Below the pieces are notes generated by a model, which was given only the letters and a program-made list of their open reading frames with translations, was not told the DNA's origin and made no database searches. Shown in pieces: positions 38,529 through 48,787 of a DNA stretch of 64,000 nucleotides. A program made the position numbers and the translations under genes. Numbering within the stretch: position 1 is the stretch's first letter; the number at the start of each line of letters is the position of its first letter. The DNA comes from Shuttleworthella satelles DSM 14600 (lineage in GTDB: Bacteria; Bacillota; Clostridia; Lachnospirales; Lachnospiraceae), in the NCBI RefSeq assembly GCF_000160115.1, contig NZ_GG665867.1, positions 1-64,000 of the forward strand. The letters run 5' to 3'.

Positions 38529-39467
38529 CTATCTGTCCAGGCGCTCTCCCATGTTGTCCTCCATGCGGCGGTAGAGCTCCTCGACCGCGTTGTAGCCCAT
38601 CTTCTTCTGCCGGTGGTTGACGGCAGCTGTCTCACAGATAACCGCCAGATTTCGCCCGGGGCGGATGGGCAGGGAATGGCAGACCACATCCTTGCCCAGA
38701 ATATCCATATGCTCGTCATTGAGCCCAAGCCTGTCATATTCCTGGTCCGGCTTCCACTCCTGCAGACGGATCACCAGATCAATATTCTGGGAGTCCTTGA
38801 CGCATTCCACTCCAAAGAGGCTCTTGACGTCGATGATGCCAATTCCCCGCAGCTCGATCAGATGCCTGAGGACACCGGGCGCGCTCCCCCGCAGGGTGTG
38901 CTCATTGATCTTACGGATCTCGACCACGTCATCCGCCACCAGACGATGGCCGCGCCGAACCAGCTCCAGAGCCGCCTCGGACTTGCCGATGCCGCTCTCT
39001 CCGGTAATCAAAAGTCCCTCTCCATAGACATCGACCAGGACCCCATGGATGCTGGTGGCCGGGGACAGCTGCAGGTTCAGATAATAGATCAGTTCCGAGG
39101 AGAACTGGCTGGTCGCCGCGCTGGTCCCCAGAAGGGGAATATTGTGCCGGTAGGCCGCCTCCAGAAGAGAATCCTCCGGCTCAAAGCCCCGGCAGAGAAT
39201 CATCGCCGGGATGTCGTGTGAGAGAAGCGTCTCAAAGATATCCGCCCGCTCCTCCGGAGACTTCTGACGCAAATAGGCATTTTCAACCATGCCAAGCAGC
39301 TGAATGCGCTCCGCCTCGAAATGCTCGTAAAAGCCGTTGAGCTGCAGGGCAGGACGGTTAATATCCGGAATCTGCACGCTGTGCTCCTCCAGATTGATCT
39401 TGTCCGTGAAATTCACCAGGCTCAGCTGTCTGGCGATATCAGAGAGTTTGGCTCCTTTTTTCTTCAT
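38529..39467 (-). CDS. hprK: HPr kinase/phosphorylase
   Basis: Adds and removes phosphate on Ser46 of HPr and Crh, the main switch of carbon catabolite control in Firmicutes. The 312 residues carry Walker A GESGIGKS (156-163), the catalytic-region His141 (SIHGVLVDVYGEG), the HRLVADD segment and LRGIGIIDVKSLFG. I start at MKKKGAKLSD because GGGAGG precedes it; the frame extends 20 codons upstream without a site. A probable target, the Crh-like protein, is encoded in the same run. Confidence 0.95.
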   Translation of the reverse strand: MKKKGAKLSDIARQLSLVNFTDKINLEEHSVQIPDINRPALQLNGFYEHFEAERIQLLGMVENAYLRQKSPEERADIFETLLSHDIPAMILCRGFEPEDSLLEAAYRHNIPLLGTSAATSQFSSELIYYLNLQLSPATSIHGVLVDVYGEGLLITGESGIGKSEAALELVRRGHRLVADDVVEIRKINEHTLRGSAPGVLRHLIELRGIGIIDVKSLFGVECVKDSQNIDLVIRLQEWKPDQEYDRLGLNDEHMDILGKDVVCHSLPIRPGRNLAVICETAAVNHRQKKMGYNAVEELYRRMEDNMGERLDR

Positions 39468-39523
39468 AGATCCCTCCCGAACGCTTGGCGCCTTATTTGA
39501 AAGACCGGTTACAGAATAGCACA

Positions 39524-41398
39524 TCAATGCCTGTGCAAAAAGTCCCAGACCGCCTGGGCGGAAGTCCGGTTCATCCCGTCGCTCGCCGCCAGATCCTCTA
39601 CGCTCTCAGCCGCCATGGCCTGAGCATCATCGAAGCGGCGCATGAGAGCCTTGCGGCGGGCGGGGCCGATGCCCGGAATATCGTCCAGAAAGGAGTGAAC
39701 CTGGGCCGCGGACCGCAGAGACTTGTGATAACTGATGGCGAAGCGGTGGGCTTCGTCCTGCAATCTGCTGATCAGCTGAAAGCCCTCCGAGCTCTTGTCA
39801 ATCGGCAGCTCCCGGTCGTGAAAATAGATGCCCCGCGTATTGTGGTGATCGTCCTTGACCATGCCGGCCACAGGGATATCCAGCTTCAGCTCCCGCAGAA
39901 CCTCCTCCGCGATATGGACCTGGCCCTTGCCCCCGTCCATCATGAGAATATCCGGGAATTTTGTGAAGGCTCCCAGCTTCTCATCCATCTGCTTCTCCCG
40001 CAGCTTTTCCTTCTCCTCCATGCCATGCCTGAATCGGCGGGTCAGCACCTCCCGCATGGAGGCATAGTCATCCGGCCCCTCGATCGTCTTGAGACGAAAC
40101 TTCCGGTAGTCAGACCGCTTGGCCCTGCCGCGCTCGAAGACCACCATGGATCCGACCGTGGCGAAGCCCATGATATGTGAGATATCATAGGCCTCCATGC
40201 GCTCCACGCGCTCGAGACCCAGAAGCTGCGCAATCTGGCGCATGGCCCCGATCGTTCTCCCCTCCTGCCTTTTGATCTTCTCCTGATCCCGGTTCATGAT
40301 CATCTGCGCGTTTTTGGCGGCCAGGTCCATCAGGCGGGCGTTTTTCCCCCGCCTGGGATACCTGAGATAGACCCTCTGTCCCTGCTTATCTGAGAGCCAG
40401 TCCTGGGTCAGCCTGCTGTCATCGATTTCAATCGGCAGGCAGATCTCCCTGGGAATGAAGGGGGTCCCCGCGTAAAACTGGTGGACAAATGCCCCCAAGA
40501 CCTCCTTCTCTCCCTCATCCGCCCGGACATTGACCGCGAAATGATCCCTGCCGATCATCTTGCCCGCCCGGATGTAGAAGACAGATACCACGGCGTCTTC
40601 TCCCTCGACCGCCGCGGCGATAACGTCCAGATCCTCCTCGTCATATCGGGTGATCTTCTGCCTCTGGGCTGTGTGCTCGATCGCCTTGAGCAGGTCCCGG
40701 TACTCGGCCGCCCTCTCAAAATCCATTGCCGCGGCCGCGTCATTCATCCTGGCTGTCAGCTCCCGCGACACCGTCCCCGTATCCCCATCCAAAAAACGGA
40801 GGGCGTCATGAACATGCTCCATGTAGTCCTCCTGAGAGATCTTTCCGTCGCAGGGGGCGTCGCACTGTTTCATGTGGTAGTTGAGACAGGGGCGGTCCTT
40901 TCCGATGTTCTCCGGGAGCCTGCGATTACAGGTGCGAATCCGGTAGAGCTTCTGCACAAGCTCAATGGTCTGATGGGTGGCCTCTGCCGAGCTGAAGGGA
41001 CCGTAGTATTTCGCCCCGTCCTTTTTAACCCTGCGGACAAAGAGGATCCTCGGATAGGCCTCCTGCAGGGTGACCTTAATATAGGGGTAGGTCTTATCAT
41101 CTCTGAGCAGGGTATTGTATTTGGGCCGATGCTCCTTGATTAGGTTGTTTTCCAGGACCAGAGCCTCCAGCTCCGAGTCGGTCACAATATACTCAAACCA
41201 GCTGATGCGCTCCACCATCTGCCGCTTCTTGACGCCCTCGTCATGAGAGGCCTGAAAGTACTGGTGCACCCGCTTGGTCAGGCTGACCGCTTTGCCCACA
41301 TAGATGATCTGGTCGGTGGCGTCGTGCATGATATAGACGCCGGGCGCGTCCGGCAATTTCTTCAGTTCCTCTTCCAGAATAAAATCCGTGCTGGCCAT
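39524..41398 (-). CDS. uvrC: excinuclease ABC subunit C
   Basis: Makes both cuts in nucleotide excision repair. The 624 residues hold the GIY-YIG domain (APGVYIMHD...IIYVGKAVSL), a Cys-rich stretch (IRTCNRRL...PCLNYHMKQCDAPC), the UvrB-binding motif (DFERAAEYRDLLKAI), an RNase H-like nuclease (MEAYDISHIMGFATVGSMVV, DILMMDGGKGQVH) and C-terminal helix-hairpin-helix units (FLDDIPGIGPARRKALM). I start at MASTDF because GGGAGGAG lies five bases before it. A strong terminator upstream separates it from ftsH. Confidence 0.96.
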   Translation of the reverse strand: MASTDFILEEELKKLPDAPGVYIMHDATDQIIYVGKAVSLTKRVHQYFQASHDEGVKKRQMVERISWFEYIVTDSELEALVLENNLIKEHRPKYNTLLRDDKTYPYIKVTLQEAYPRILFVRRVKKDGAKYYGPFSSAEATHQTIELVQKLYRIRTCNRRLPENIGKDRPCLNYHMKQCDAPCDGKISQEDYMEHVHDALRFLDGDTGTVSRELTARMNDAAAAMDFERAAEYRDLLKAIEHTAQRQKITRYDEEDLDVIAAAVEGEDAVVSVFYIRAGKMIGRDHFAVNVRADEGEKEVLGAFVHQFYAGTPFIPREICLPIEIDDSRLTQDWLSDKQGQRVYLRYPRRGKNARLMDLAAKNAQMIMNRDQEKIKRQEGRTIGAMRQIAQLLGLERVERMEAYDISHIMGFATVGSMVVFERGRAKRSDYRKFRLKTIEGPDDYASMREVLTRRFRHGMEEKEKLREKQMDEKLGAFTKFPDILMMDGGKGQVHIAEEVLRELKLDIPVAGMVKDDHHNTRGIYFHDRELPIDKSSEGFQLISRLQDEAHRFAISYHKSLRSAAQVHSFLDDIPGIGPARRKALMRRFDDAQAMAAESVEDLAASDGMNRTSAQAVWDFLHRH

Positions 41399-41458
41399 AT
41401 CGACTCCTCCCATCCTGTGGAATGCGCGCGCCGCAAGCATTCTACAGCCATGGATAAA

Positions 41459-41490
41459 CAGAACCCGGGATCTGTTCTCCCCGGGTTCTG
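41459..41490 (-). terminator. terminator between ftsH and uvrC
   Basis: CAGAACCCGGG pairs perfectly with CCCGGGTTCTG around ten bases, followed on the minus strand by TTTATCC. It closes the ftsH transcript. Confidence 0.8.
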
Positions 41491-41533
41491 CTTGAACGAT
41501 CTGATCCGACGGGGAGCCTGGCCCCCTGTCTGG

Positions 41534-43855
41534 TCACGCTTTCTCTTTTCCCTCTTCTGCCGACTCAGCAGGCGTCTTTTCTTTCTCAGAGGGATCGCCC
41601 TCGGCCAAATCCCTGCTCTCCTCAGAAGCGTCTCTTCCCGTGGAAGCTCTTTCTGCGTCAGCTCTTTCCACGGCAGACTCTTCTGCTGCTCCCGGCACCT
41701 CTCCTGAGCGCTCTGCGGGAGTCTCTTTCTCTGGTCTCGACATCCCATCTGAGCGCTCCGGAAAGACGGACTCTTTCTCCTGGGGCTTAAACTCCTTGAC
41801 CCGGTCCTGGTAACCGCTCTCAGGAACCTGCCCGGCAGAAGACTGGTCTCCGGACTCACCTGCCTGACTGGCCCGATCCGCCTCCATCATGGCCATGGCG
41901 GACTCGACGAAGCTGACGGCCTCCTGATCCTCCTGCGGCTGGGGCAGACCCTCCAGCTGACGGAAGATCTTCATGAACTGCTTGCCGGTGATGGTCTCCT
42001 TCTCATAGAGGAAATCCGCAATCCGGTCCAGGGTATTCCTGTGCTCTGTCAAAAGACGAACCGCCTCATCATAACCCTGATTGATAAAGCTCAGCACCTC
42101 ATCGTCAATCTGAGCCGCCGTATTCTCTCCGCAGTTCAAAGCGGCCCGGCCATCCAGGTACTGGCTCTCGACAGTGGCCAGCCCCATCATGCCGAACTTG
42201 TCGGACATGCCGAAGCGGGTAACCATGGCCCTGGCAATATTGGTGGCCTGTTCGATGTCATTGGCCGCGCCGGAGGTCATGGAGCCAAAGACCACCATCT
42301 CGGCGGCGCGCCCACCCATCAGAGTGGCAATACGGGCCTGCAGCTCCTCCTTGGTCTCCAGGAATTTCTCCTCCTCGGGAGTCTGCAGGGTATAGCCCAG
42401 GGCCCCCATGGTTCTGGGCACAATGGTAATCTTCTGCACCGGCTCCGTATTCTTCTGCAGGGCAGCCAATAGCGCGTGTCCCACCTCATGATAGGCGACA
42501 ATCTTGCGCTCCTGGTCGCTCATAACCTGGTTCTTCTTCTCCCGCCCGCCGACGGCTACCAGTTCGAACGCCTCAAAGAGATCCTTCTGGCTGACGAATT
42601 TGCGCCCATGCTTGACGGCGCAGATGGCAGCCTCATTGATGATATTGGCCAGGTCAGACCCCACCAGGCCGGCGGAGGCTGTCGCCAGAGAGTCCAGATC
42701 AACCGTCTCGTCCATTGGCACATCCTTGGCGTGAACCTTGAGGGTGGCCAGTCGCCCCTTCTGATCCGGGCGGTCTACAATGATCCGACGGTCAAAGCGG
42801 CCGGGCCTGAGAAGGGCCTTATCCAGAACCTCCGGCCGGTTGGTGGCCGCCAGGACTAAAAGACCCTTCGATGTGTCAAAGCCATCCATCTCGGCCAAAA
42901 GCTGGTTGAGGGTCTGCTCACGCTCATCATTTCCTCCGCCGAAGCGGGAATCACGGCTCTTGCCGATCGCGTCAATCTCATCGATGAAAATAATACAGGG
43001 AGCCTGCTTCTGCGCCTCTTTGAAGAGATCCCGGACGCGGGAAGCGCCCACGCCGACGAACATCTCGACGAAGTCAGAACCCGCCAGAGAGAAGAAGGGG
43101 ACGCCCGCCTCTCCCGCCACAGCCTTGGCCAGAAGAGTCTTACCGGTTCCCGGAGGTCCCACCAGAAGCGCTCCCTTGGGGAGCTTGGCCCCAATCTCAA
43201 TGTACTTGCGGGGATTGTGCAGGAAGTCGACGACCTCTACCAAAGACTCCTTGGCCTCATCCTGGCCTGCCACATCCTTGAACTTGACCCCGGTCGATTT
43301 CTCCACATAGACCTTGGCATTGGACTTGCCCGGATTCATCCCAAGGCCTCCTCCCATGCGGCGCATGAGGAAGGCGAAGAGGATCCAGAGCAGGGCCAGG
43401 GGGATCACCATGGAGGCGATATTGTAAATCAGAGCTGTCGTATCGGAATTGAGCTTGCCAGAGATCACGACATTGTGCTGTTTCATGGCCGGGATCAGCT
43501 CGCTGTCCTGTATATAGGCCGTGAAATAAGTGGTCTTGACCTCCTGACCGGTGGCCTCCTGAATCAGCTTGGAGTTCTCCTGCGCCTTATCATTCTTATA
43601 GGAGGCGTTATCCTTCAGGGTAAACTCAATGCGGTCGCGATTGATTGTCGCCTTCTCCACCTGATCGGAAGTAACCAGCCTGTAAAACTCGGTGTAGGGA
43701 ACCTCTGTCTTGTTAGATGAGGCTCTGTTGTAGACCAGACTGGTGAAAAACATAGCCAGCAGGATGAAAACCAAGAGCAAAATCACTGGCTGCGGAACCC
43801 GGCTATTCTTCTTGTCGTCTCCGGATCCGCCGCCGGAATTGTAATTCTGATTCAT
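41534..43855 (-). CDS. ftsH: ATP-dependent zinc metalloprotease FtsH
   Basis: Membrane protease that removes damaged and regulatory proteins. The 773 residues have two membrane helices (about 22-42 and 143-165) around an outer domain, the AAA ATPase with Walker A GPPGTGKT (233-240), Walker [12 protein letters not shown] and the second region of homology ([19 protein letters not shown]), and the protease with HEVGH (about 455-459) and the third zinc ligand Asp in [10 protein letters not shown]. The C-terminus after about 650 is an acidic, Ser/Glu-rich tail of some 120 residues, longer than usual and probably disordered. Confidence 0.97.
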   Translation of the reverse strand: MNQNYNSGGGSGDDKKNSRVPQPVILLLVFILLAMFFTSLVYNRASSNKTEVPYTEFYRLVTSDQVEKATINRDRIEFTLKDNASYKNDKAQENSKLIQEATGQEVKTTYFTAYIQDSELIPAMKQHNVVISGKLNSDTTALIYNIASMVIPLALLWILFAFLMRRMGGGLGMNPGKSNAKVYVEKSTGVKFKDVAGQDEAKESLVEVVDFLHNPRKYIEIGAKLPKGALLVGPPGTGKTLLAKAVAGEAGVPFFSLAGSDFVEMFVGVGASRVRDLFKEAQKQAPCIIFIDEIDAIGKSRDSRFGGGNDEREQTLNQLLAEMDGFDTSKGLLVLAATNRPEVLDKALLRPGRFDRRIIVDRPDQKGRLATLKVHAKDVPMDETVDLDSLATASAGLVGSDLANIINEAAICAVKHGRKFVSQKDLFEAFELVAVGGREKKNQVMSDQERKIVAYHEVGHALLAALQKNTEPVQKITIVPRTMGALGYTLQTPEEEKFLETKEELQARIATLMGGRAAEMVVFGSMTSGAANDIEQATNIARAMVTRFGMSDKFGMMGLATVESQYLDGRAALNCGENTAAQIDDEVLSFINQGYDEAVRLLTEHRNTLDRIADFLYEKETITGKQFMKIFRQLEGLPQPQEDQEAVSFVESAMAMMEADRASQAGESGDQSSAGQVPESGYQDRVKEFKPQEKESVFPERSDGMSRPEKETPAERSGEVPGAAEESAVERADAERASTGRDASEESRDLAEGDPSEKEKTPAESAEEGKEKA

Positions 43856-44186
43856 AAAGACCTCCGTTGATCCTACCTCCCCTTTCGGGACTTTTATTTC
43901 CGCAATTGCTCTGCGATGTGGATGCCAAAGTTACAGTGACGGATTCTTCTTCCGCAAGCCCTTTGGCATTCCCTGTAGAGGCAGGCAGGGACCAGGTGCG
44001 AGTACTCGATTATTGTAAAAAACGCATTTGCCTACCCTATGATAGAGCAGTTAAATGCGCACTTCAATGACTTTATCCGCACTTCCTGCGGCTCTTTATC
44101 TACACTTTCCACGGCTTCTGTACCCTTATTCACGGGTTTCTGTGACCTGCCCTGTTCGGCCTTGGTCAGGGAAGCCAGACCCCGAC
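43856..44186. other. upstream region of ftsH
   Basis: About 330 bases upstream of ftsH. A TACAAT on the minus strand near 44010 could be a -10 element, but no convincing -35 accompanies it. I see no ORF or structured RNA that I can support. Further upstream the tandem repeat array begins. Confidence 0.4.
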
Positions 44187-44479
44187 CAGGCGGGCAAAGG
44201 CGATCGGCAATCTGGTCCCCCAAGCAGACGAAAGCAACTTTAGAAAGTGATTGTCGGCGCCTTTTCAGAGATCCGGGCCTCCAGGCAAGCGGGAATGACC
44301 GGGCGATCAGGCGGATAAGAGCGATCAGCAATTTGGCCCCCCAGGCAGACGAAAGCAACTTTAGAAAGTGATTGTCGGCGCCTTTTTAGAGATCCGGGCC
44401 TCCAGGCAAGCGGGAATGACCGGGCGATCAGGCGGATAAGAGCGATCGGCAATCTGGCCCCAAACAAGTGGAAATAACT
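44187..44479 (-). repeat. 121-base tandem repeats after putP
   Basis: A 121-base unit occurs twice in nearly identical form: the marker GCAGACGAAAGCAACTTTAG starts at 44224 and again at 44345. Partial copies lie on both sides: the segment GGCGATCGGCAATCTGG recurs near 44209, and the array reaches the putP stop codon at 44479 in diverged form. Each unit contains GGCGGATAAGAGCGATC. Frames open through the array are by-products of the repeat. Confidence 0.85.
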
Positions 44480-46017
44480 CAGTCTCCCCTGCATACCGCA
44501 TCGAACTCTTCTGTCATCTCTCTGGAGGGAGCGGGCGTGACCAGACTGACTGCAATCATGAGCAGGGCGCTGACCAAAAAGGCCGGCAGCAGCTCATAAA
44601 TGTCCCAGACTCCTCCCAGGGGGCGAACCAGATACTTCCAGGCGAAGACCATGACCCCCCCGGAGATCATCCCCGCGATGGCCCCGTAGCGATTGGCCCG
44701 TCTCCAGAAGAGGGCCAGAAGCATGACCGGTCCGAAAGCAGCACCAAAGCCCGCCCAGGCAAAGGAAACAATGGCAAAGACAGAGGAATCCGGGTCTCTG
44801 GCAATAAAAATAGACAGCAGGGCGATGGCAATGACCGTCAGACGGGCGGCCAGTACTCTCTGCTTCTCAGTCAGAGACAGTCCGAAGACTTCCACCAGCA
44901 GATTCTCCGAGAAGGAGGATGAGGCGGCCAGAAGCTGGGAGTCAGAGGTAGACATGGTACAGGCCAGGATCCCCGCCAGGATTACTCCGGCAAGAAGGGC
45001 GAAGCCCAGGCCGTTGCCTGAGAGCAGGTGCGCGATCCGGATAATTGAGTTCTCCGCGTCAGCTGAGGTCTTTGCCACAGCGATTGCCCCCGCCTTACTC
45101 ATGGCATTGGCGACAATGCCGATGAAGATGGCAACCGCCATGGAAATCAGCACCCACACAGAGGCAATGCGGCGGGAGACCTTGATCTTCTTCTCGTCGC
45201 CAATCGCCATGAAGCGAAGGAGGATGTGTGGCATCCCGAAGTAGCCCAGGCCCCAGGCCAGGTTGGCAAAGGCCTGCATGAAGGTGTAGGGGGTCGCTGT
45301 CTGCGGAGCGTTGCTGTTGCCCATCTGGCGCAGGCTCAGATAACCCGCAATCCCTCTGGCATTCTCAAGCACCCGGTCCAGACCGCCGGCCGCATTGATT
45401 CCGAAGAGGACCACAATGACCAGGGCAACGGTCATGACGATGGACTGTACCAGATCCGTCGTAGATGCCGCCAGGAAGCCGCCCAGCATCGTATAGAGAA
45501 TGATCACCGCCGCGGACACGAGCATGGCGAGAATATAATTAACGCCAAAGAGGGTGTGAAAGAGCTTGCCGCAGGCCGCAAAACCGGAAGCCGTATAGGG
45601 AATGAAGAAAATCAGGATCCAAATGGCGGAGACAGCCAGCAGAATCCGACTCTTATCCCGGAAGCGATTTGCGAAGAAGCTCGGAATCGTGATGGAATTA
45701 TTAGCCTTGATGGTGTAGCGGCGCAGACGCTTGGCCACGAGCAGCCAGTTGAGATAGGTTCCCAGAGCCAGGCCTATGGCGGTCCAGCTGGCATCCGCCA
45801 GCCCCGAAATATAGGCAATTCCGGGCAGCCCCATCAAAAGCCAGGAGCTCATATCCGAGGCCTCGGCGCTCATGGCTGTGACAATAGGCCCCAGCCTGCG
45901 TCCCCCCAGATAGAAGTCATCTGTGCTGGCATTCTGCTTCGAGGACCAGATGCCAATCGCCAGCATGAGAATCATATAGGAAACAATGCTGACGCTAATT
46001 CCGATTTCATTGATCAT
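44479..46017 (-). CDS. putP: sodium/proline symporter
   Basis: A sodium:solute symporter of 512 residues with about 13 membrane helices. Family and PutP features include SKQNASTDDFYLGGRRLGP, AEASDMSSWLLMGLPG, LNWLLVAKRLRRYT, the IPYTASGFAACGKLF stretch and ILACTMSTSDSQLLAASSSF, where the second sodium site lies. It imports proline, for osmotic balance or as a nutrient. No proline catabolic gene is nearby. Upstream lies a 39-base tandem array, downstream a 121-base array. Confidence 0.93.
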   Translation of the reverse strand: MINEIGISVSIVSYMILMLAIGIWSSKQNASTDDFYLGGRRLGPIVTAMSAEASDMSSWLLMGLPGIAYISGLADASWTAIGLALGTYLNWLLVAKRLRRYTIKANNSITIPSFFANRFRDKSRILLAVSAIWILIFFIPYTASGFAACGKLFHTLFGVNYILAMLVSAAVIILYTMLGGFLAASTTDLVQSIVMTVALVIVVLFGINAAGGLDRVLENARGIAGYLSLRQMGNSNAPQTATPYTFMQAFANLAWGLGYFGMPHILLRFMAIGDEKKIKVSRRIASVWVLISMAVAIFIGIVANAMSKAGAIAVAKTSADAENSIIRIAHLLSGNGLGFALLAGVILAGILACTMSTSDSQLLAASSSFSENLLVEVFGLSLTEKQRVLAARLTVIAIALLSIFIARDPDSSVFAIVSFAWAGFGAAFGPVMLLALFWRRANRYGAIAGMISGGVMVFAWKYLVRPLGGVWDIYELLPAFLVSALLMIAVSLVTPAPSREMTEEFDAVCRGD

Positions 46018-46063
46018 ACTTCTTGCTCTCTCCCTTTATCGCAGCAGCCCACCAACAGGAGCC

Positions 46064-46237
46064 CTCACCATCCGTCCCAGACAGGCTCCACACAGGCGAA
46101 TTCTCACAGTCCGTCTCAGAGGATCTCCGCGCAAGCAGGTCCTCACAGTCCGGCTCAGAAAATCTCCACTCAAGCGGGCCCTCACAGTCCGGCTCAGAAA
46201 ATTTCCACTCAAGCGGGCCCTCACAGTCCGGCTCAGA
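46064..46237 (-). repeat. 39-base tandem repeats at the ABC ATPase stop codon
   Basis: Units start at 46064, 46103, 46142, 46181 and 46220 (partial), each beginning CTCACAGTCC or a variant. The two units nearest the gene differ by one base; the ones further away are more diverged. The final partial unit contains the stop codon of the ATPase gene (minus strand CTCTGAGCCGGACTGTGAG). There are no spacers, so it is not a CRISPR. Confidence 0.9.
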
Positions 46238-46976
46238 GCACCTTGGCCAGGAAATCCCGCAGGCGCTCGCTCTTCGGTGCGTCAAAGATCTGCGCGGGAC
46301 TGCCCTGCTCGATGATCTTGCCACCATCCACAAAGATCACCTCTGAGGCCACCTCTCTGGCAAAGCCCATCTCATGGGTGACGCAGGCCATGGTCATCCC
46401 CTCCCTGGCCAGCTGCTTCATGACCTCCAGGACTTCCCCTACCATCTCCGGATCAAGGGCAGAGGTCGGCTCATCGAAGAGGAGAATCTCCGGATTCATG
46501 CAGAGAGCCCGGACAATGGCAATTCGCTGCTTCTGGCCGCCGGAGAGCTGGCTGGGATAAGCATTGGCTCGATCGGACAGATTCACCCGCTCAAGAAGCT
46601 CCATGGCCTGCTTCTCAGCCTCCTCTTTGGAGAGTTTTCTCAGCTTCATGGGTGCGATGGTCATGTTCTTTAAGACCGTCATATTGGGGAAGAGATTAAA
46701 GTGCTGAAAAACCATCCCCATCTTCTGCCGATGAAGATTAATATCAATTCCGGGATCCGCAATATTGACCCCGTCCACCAGAATCTGTCCCTCCGTGGGC
46801 ATCTCCAGAAGATTGAGTGACCGAAGAAGGGTAGATTTCCCGGATCCTGATGGGCCGATGATCACCACGACCTCCCCCCGGTCGATGTCCAGATTAATAT
46901 CGTCCAGGGCCTTGATGAGGCCGCCGCGATAATATTTCTTAAGTCCTCTGACCTGAATCAGGGTATTAGCGCTCAT
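46233..46976 (-). CDS. amino acid ABC transporter ATP-binding protein
   Basis: The 247-residue ATPase has Walker [10 protein letters not shown] (41-49), the Q-loop [18 protein letters not shown], signature LSGGQKQR, Walker [14 protein letters not shown] and switch [13 protein letters not shown]. The HFNLFPHMT-like Q-loop and [10 protein letters not shown] mark the polar amino acid uptake group (GlnQ/ArtP/HisP). I start at MSANTLIQV, ten bases after AGGAGG; it overlaps the permease gene by 11 bases. The promoter upstream of the binding-protein gene suggests arginine as substrate. Confidence 0.94.
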   Translation of the reverse strand: MSANTLIQVRGLKKYYRGGLIKALDDINLDIDRGEVVVIIGPSGSGKSTLLRSLNLLEMPTEGQILVDGVNIADPGIDINLHRQKMGMVFQHFNLFPNMTVLKNMTIAPMKLRKLSKEEAEKQAMELLERVNLSDRANAYPSQLSGGQKQRIAIVRALCMNPEILLFDEPTSALDPEMVGEVLEVMKQLAREGMTMACVTHEMGFAREVASEVIFVDGGKIIEQGSPAQIFDAPKSERLRDFLAKVL

Positions 46977-47700
46977 TTTGACGAAGCCTCCTCTCAAGCC
47001 GACCGAAAACGGTCTCAAGAATAATGACAATCACCAGATAAATGCCTGCCACTGCAAAGAGGGGCATGAAGGCGGAATAGGTCCTGCTCCGGATGACATC
47101 GCCCGCCTTCGTCAGGTCCATAATCCCCACATAGCCCGCGACGGAGGTCTCCTTGACCAAGGTGATGAACTCATTGAGAAGGGCAGGCAGAACCGCCTTG
47201 AATACCTGGGGCAGAATGATATAGATCATGGTCTGAGGATAATTGAAGCCCAGAGATCTGCCTGCCTCGAACTGGCCCTCGTCAATGGACATGATGCCGC
47301 CGCGGATGATCTCGGCCACATAGGCGGCAGAGTTGAGACCGAAGGCGAAAATGGCCACAGCGACCGCGTTCTTGGATGTGGCAAAAATAATGAAATAGGA
47401 GATCATCAGCTGAACAACAACAGGCGTGCCGCGGATGACCGTCAGGTAAATCTTGCAAATGACGTTAAAGCCCTTGAGCAGGTAATAGGCCGGACTCTTG
47501 CGGCGTCCCATCTCCTCTCCGCTCTTGTCCCAGGTAGAACGAACCGTCGCCACCAAAGCTCCTAAGAGAATTCCCACAATCACCGCGAAAACCGTGATCT
47601 GCAGGGTAACTCCCAGACCAGAGACAAGCGACTGCCATCGATTATCATTAATGAAGTTGAGGACAAACTGGGCCTTGAGCCCATCCCACCAAGCACTCAT
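46966..47700 (-). CDS. amino acid ABC transporter permease
   Basis: A 244-residue membrane protein with about five helices and the inner-membrane permease motif [20 protein letters not shown], which contacts the ATPase. [15 protein letters not shown] is typical of the HisM/GlnP group. The membrane complex is probably a homodimer, as only one permease gene is present. It lies between the binding-protein and ATPase genes. Confidence 0.94.
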   Translation of the reverse strand: MSAWWDGLKAQFVLNFINDNRWQSLVSGLGVTLQITVFAVIVGILLGALVATVRSTWDKSGEEMGRRKSPAYYLLKGFNVICKIYLTVIRGTPVVVQLMISYFIIFATSKNAVAVAIFAFGLNSAAYVAEIIRGGIMSIDEGQFEAGRSLGFNYPQTMIYIILPQVFKAVLPALLNEFITLVKETSVAGYVGIMDLTKAGDVIRSRTYSAFMPLFAVAGIYLVIVIILETVFGRLERRLRQNER

Positions 47701-47775
47701 GCGTTTCTCCTTCCTCTCCCGTCACAAGAGGCCTCCCGACACAGATTCCGGGCTATTTGTTTCCCTCTATACACA

Positions 47776-47809
47776 GGCAAGGGCAAGGACGGCCTTGGCC
47801 GCCCTTGCC
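47776..47809 (-). other. hairpin between binding-protein and permease genes
   Basis: GGCAAGGGC pairs with GCCCTTGCC with further pairing inside (GGCC...). There is no T run after it. Such stems after a binding-protein gene usually protect its mRNA, giving more binding protein than permease. Confidence 0.6.
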
Positions 47810-47904
47810 TTGCGCTGCCTGAGCTATTGTAGCTGAGGATACCGGTTCTTGCAATTTTCCGCCTTCCGGATGTCAGTGAGAATCCGGGAGCTGACTCGGA
47901 TCTC

Positions 47905-48693
47905 TTACTTATTGGACTCATACTTGGCCAGGATCTTGTCGACGGTTCCGTCCGCCTTCAGATCCTTGATGGCCTGGTTGATCTTCTTCTGCAGGTCGTC
48001 GTTGCTCTTATTGACCGCGATCGCGTACTGCTCCTCCTCATAGGCGGTAGGCAGAATCTTTAAGGCAGATCCGTTGGCCTTGACATATTCCTGAGCGGGC
48101 TTGTTGTCGATGATAACAGCGTCTACCTTGCCGGACATCAGGGCCTGGATTGCGTCAGTGGCAACGGTGTAGCGGGTGATCTTGTCCTCGCCATAGTCCT
48201 TGGTGGCGTCAGAGTCTCCGGTGGTTCCGGTCTGCACACCGATCTTGCTGACATCCTTTAAGGCGTCCTTGTCGGCAATCGAGGAGTCGCTCTTGACGAT
48301 GATGGACTGAACCGCTGAGATGTAGGGATCTGAGAAGTTGACAGACTGCTTGCGCTCATCGTTGATTGTGATCCCGGACATGCCGAAATCGTACTTGCCC
48401 GACTGAACGCCGGCAATAATCGAGTCAAATGGAACATTCTGTATCTCCAGCTTGACCCCGAGCTTGTCGGCAATGGCCTGGGAGAGCTCAATATCAATTC
48501 CCTTGTAATCATTGCCCTCCATGTACTCATAGGGAGGGAAGTCGGCGGCGGTAGCCATGGTCAGCGTATCCTTCTTCTCAGAGCCCGTCTTGCCGCTGTC
48601 GTCTGTCTTGGACGAGCCGCAGGCTGCAAGTATGGATATACTTGTCAGCATGACCAGACCCAGGACTGCAATTTTTTTCATCTTCATATTCAT
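47905..48693 (-). CDS. amino acid ABC transporter substrate-binding lipoprotein, probably arginine
   Basis: A 262-residue lipoprotein: signal sequence with lipobox LAAC (Cys25), then an SBP_bac_3 domain with LTMATAADFPPYEYM, IDIELSQAIADKLG, FDSIIAGVQSGKYDFGMSGI, the arginine-box-like FSDPYISAVQSIIV and ALMSGKVDAVIIDN. Family members bind polar amino acids. Two ARG boxes overlap its promoter, so arginine or a related compound is the likely ligand. It leads the operon binding protein-permease-ATPase. Confidence 0.93.
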   Translation of the reverse strand: MNMKMKKIAVLGLVMLTSISILAACGSSKTDDSGKTGSEKKDTLTMATAADFPPYEYMEGNDYKGIDIELSQAIADKLGVKLEIQNVPFDSIIAGVQSGKYDFGMSGITINDERKQSVNFSDPYISAVQSIIVKSDSSIADKDALKDVSKIGVQTGTTGDSDATKDYGEDKITRYTVATDAIQALMSGKVDAVIIDNKPAQEYVKANGSALKILPTAYEEEQYAIAVNKSNDDLQKKINQAIKDLKADGTVDKILAKYESNK

Positions 48694-48758
48694 TACTCCT
48701 TATTTCTCTCAATCTCCGCCGCATTCGTCTTTCTCACGATCGGCCTGACTGGTTAGAG

Positions 48759-48787
48759 AGTATAGCAGGGTATGAATAAATTTGCAA
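48759..48787 (-). promoter_or_regulatory. promoter of the amino acid ABC operon
   Basis: Minus-strand TTGCAA at 48782-48787, 17 bases, TATACT at 48759-48764. The leader to the ATG at 48693 is about 60 bases. An ARG box covers the -35. Confidence 0.75.

Noticed and set aside
44032-44358. A 108-codon minus ORF in the putP-ftsH gap
   Set aside because: It is read through the 121-base repeats and repeats itself; there is no start site or family similarity.
46064-46237. CRISPR array
   Set aside because: The 39-base units abut each other without spacers, divergence is spread over the whole unit, and no cas genes are in the window.
46007-46346. Three ORFs of about 107-109 codons on both strands at 46 kb
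   Set aside because: They come from the 39-base repeat, a multiple of three without stops, and show only repeat-derived sequence.
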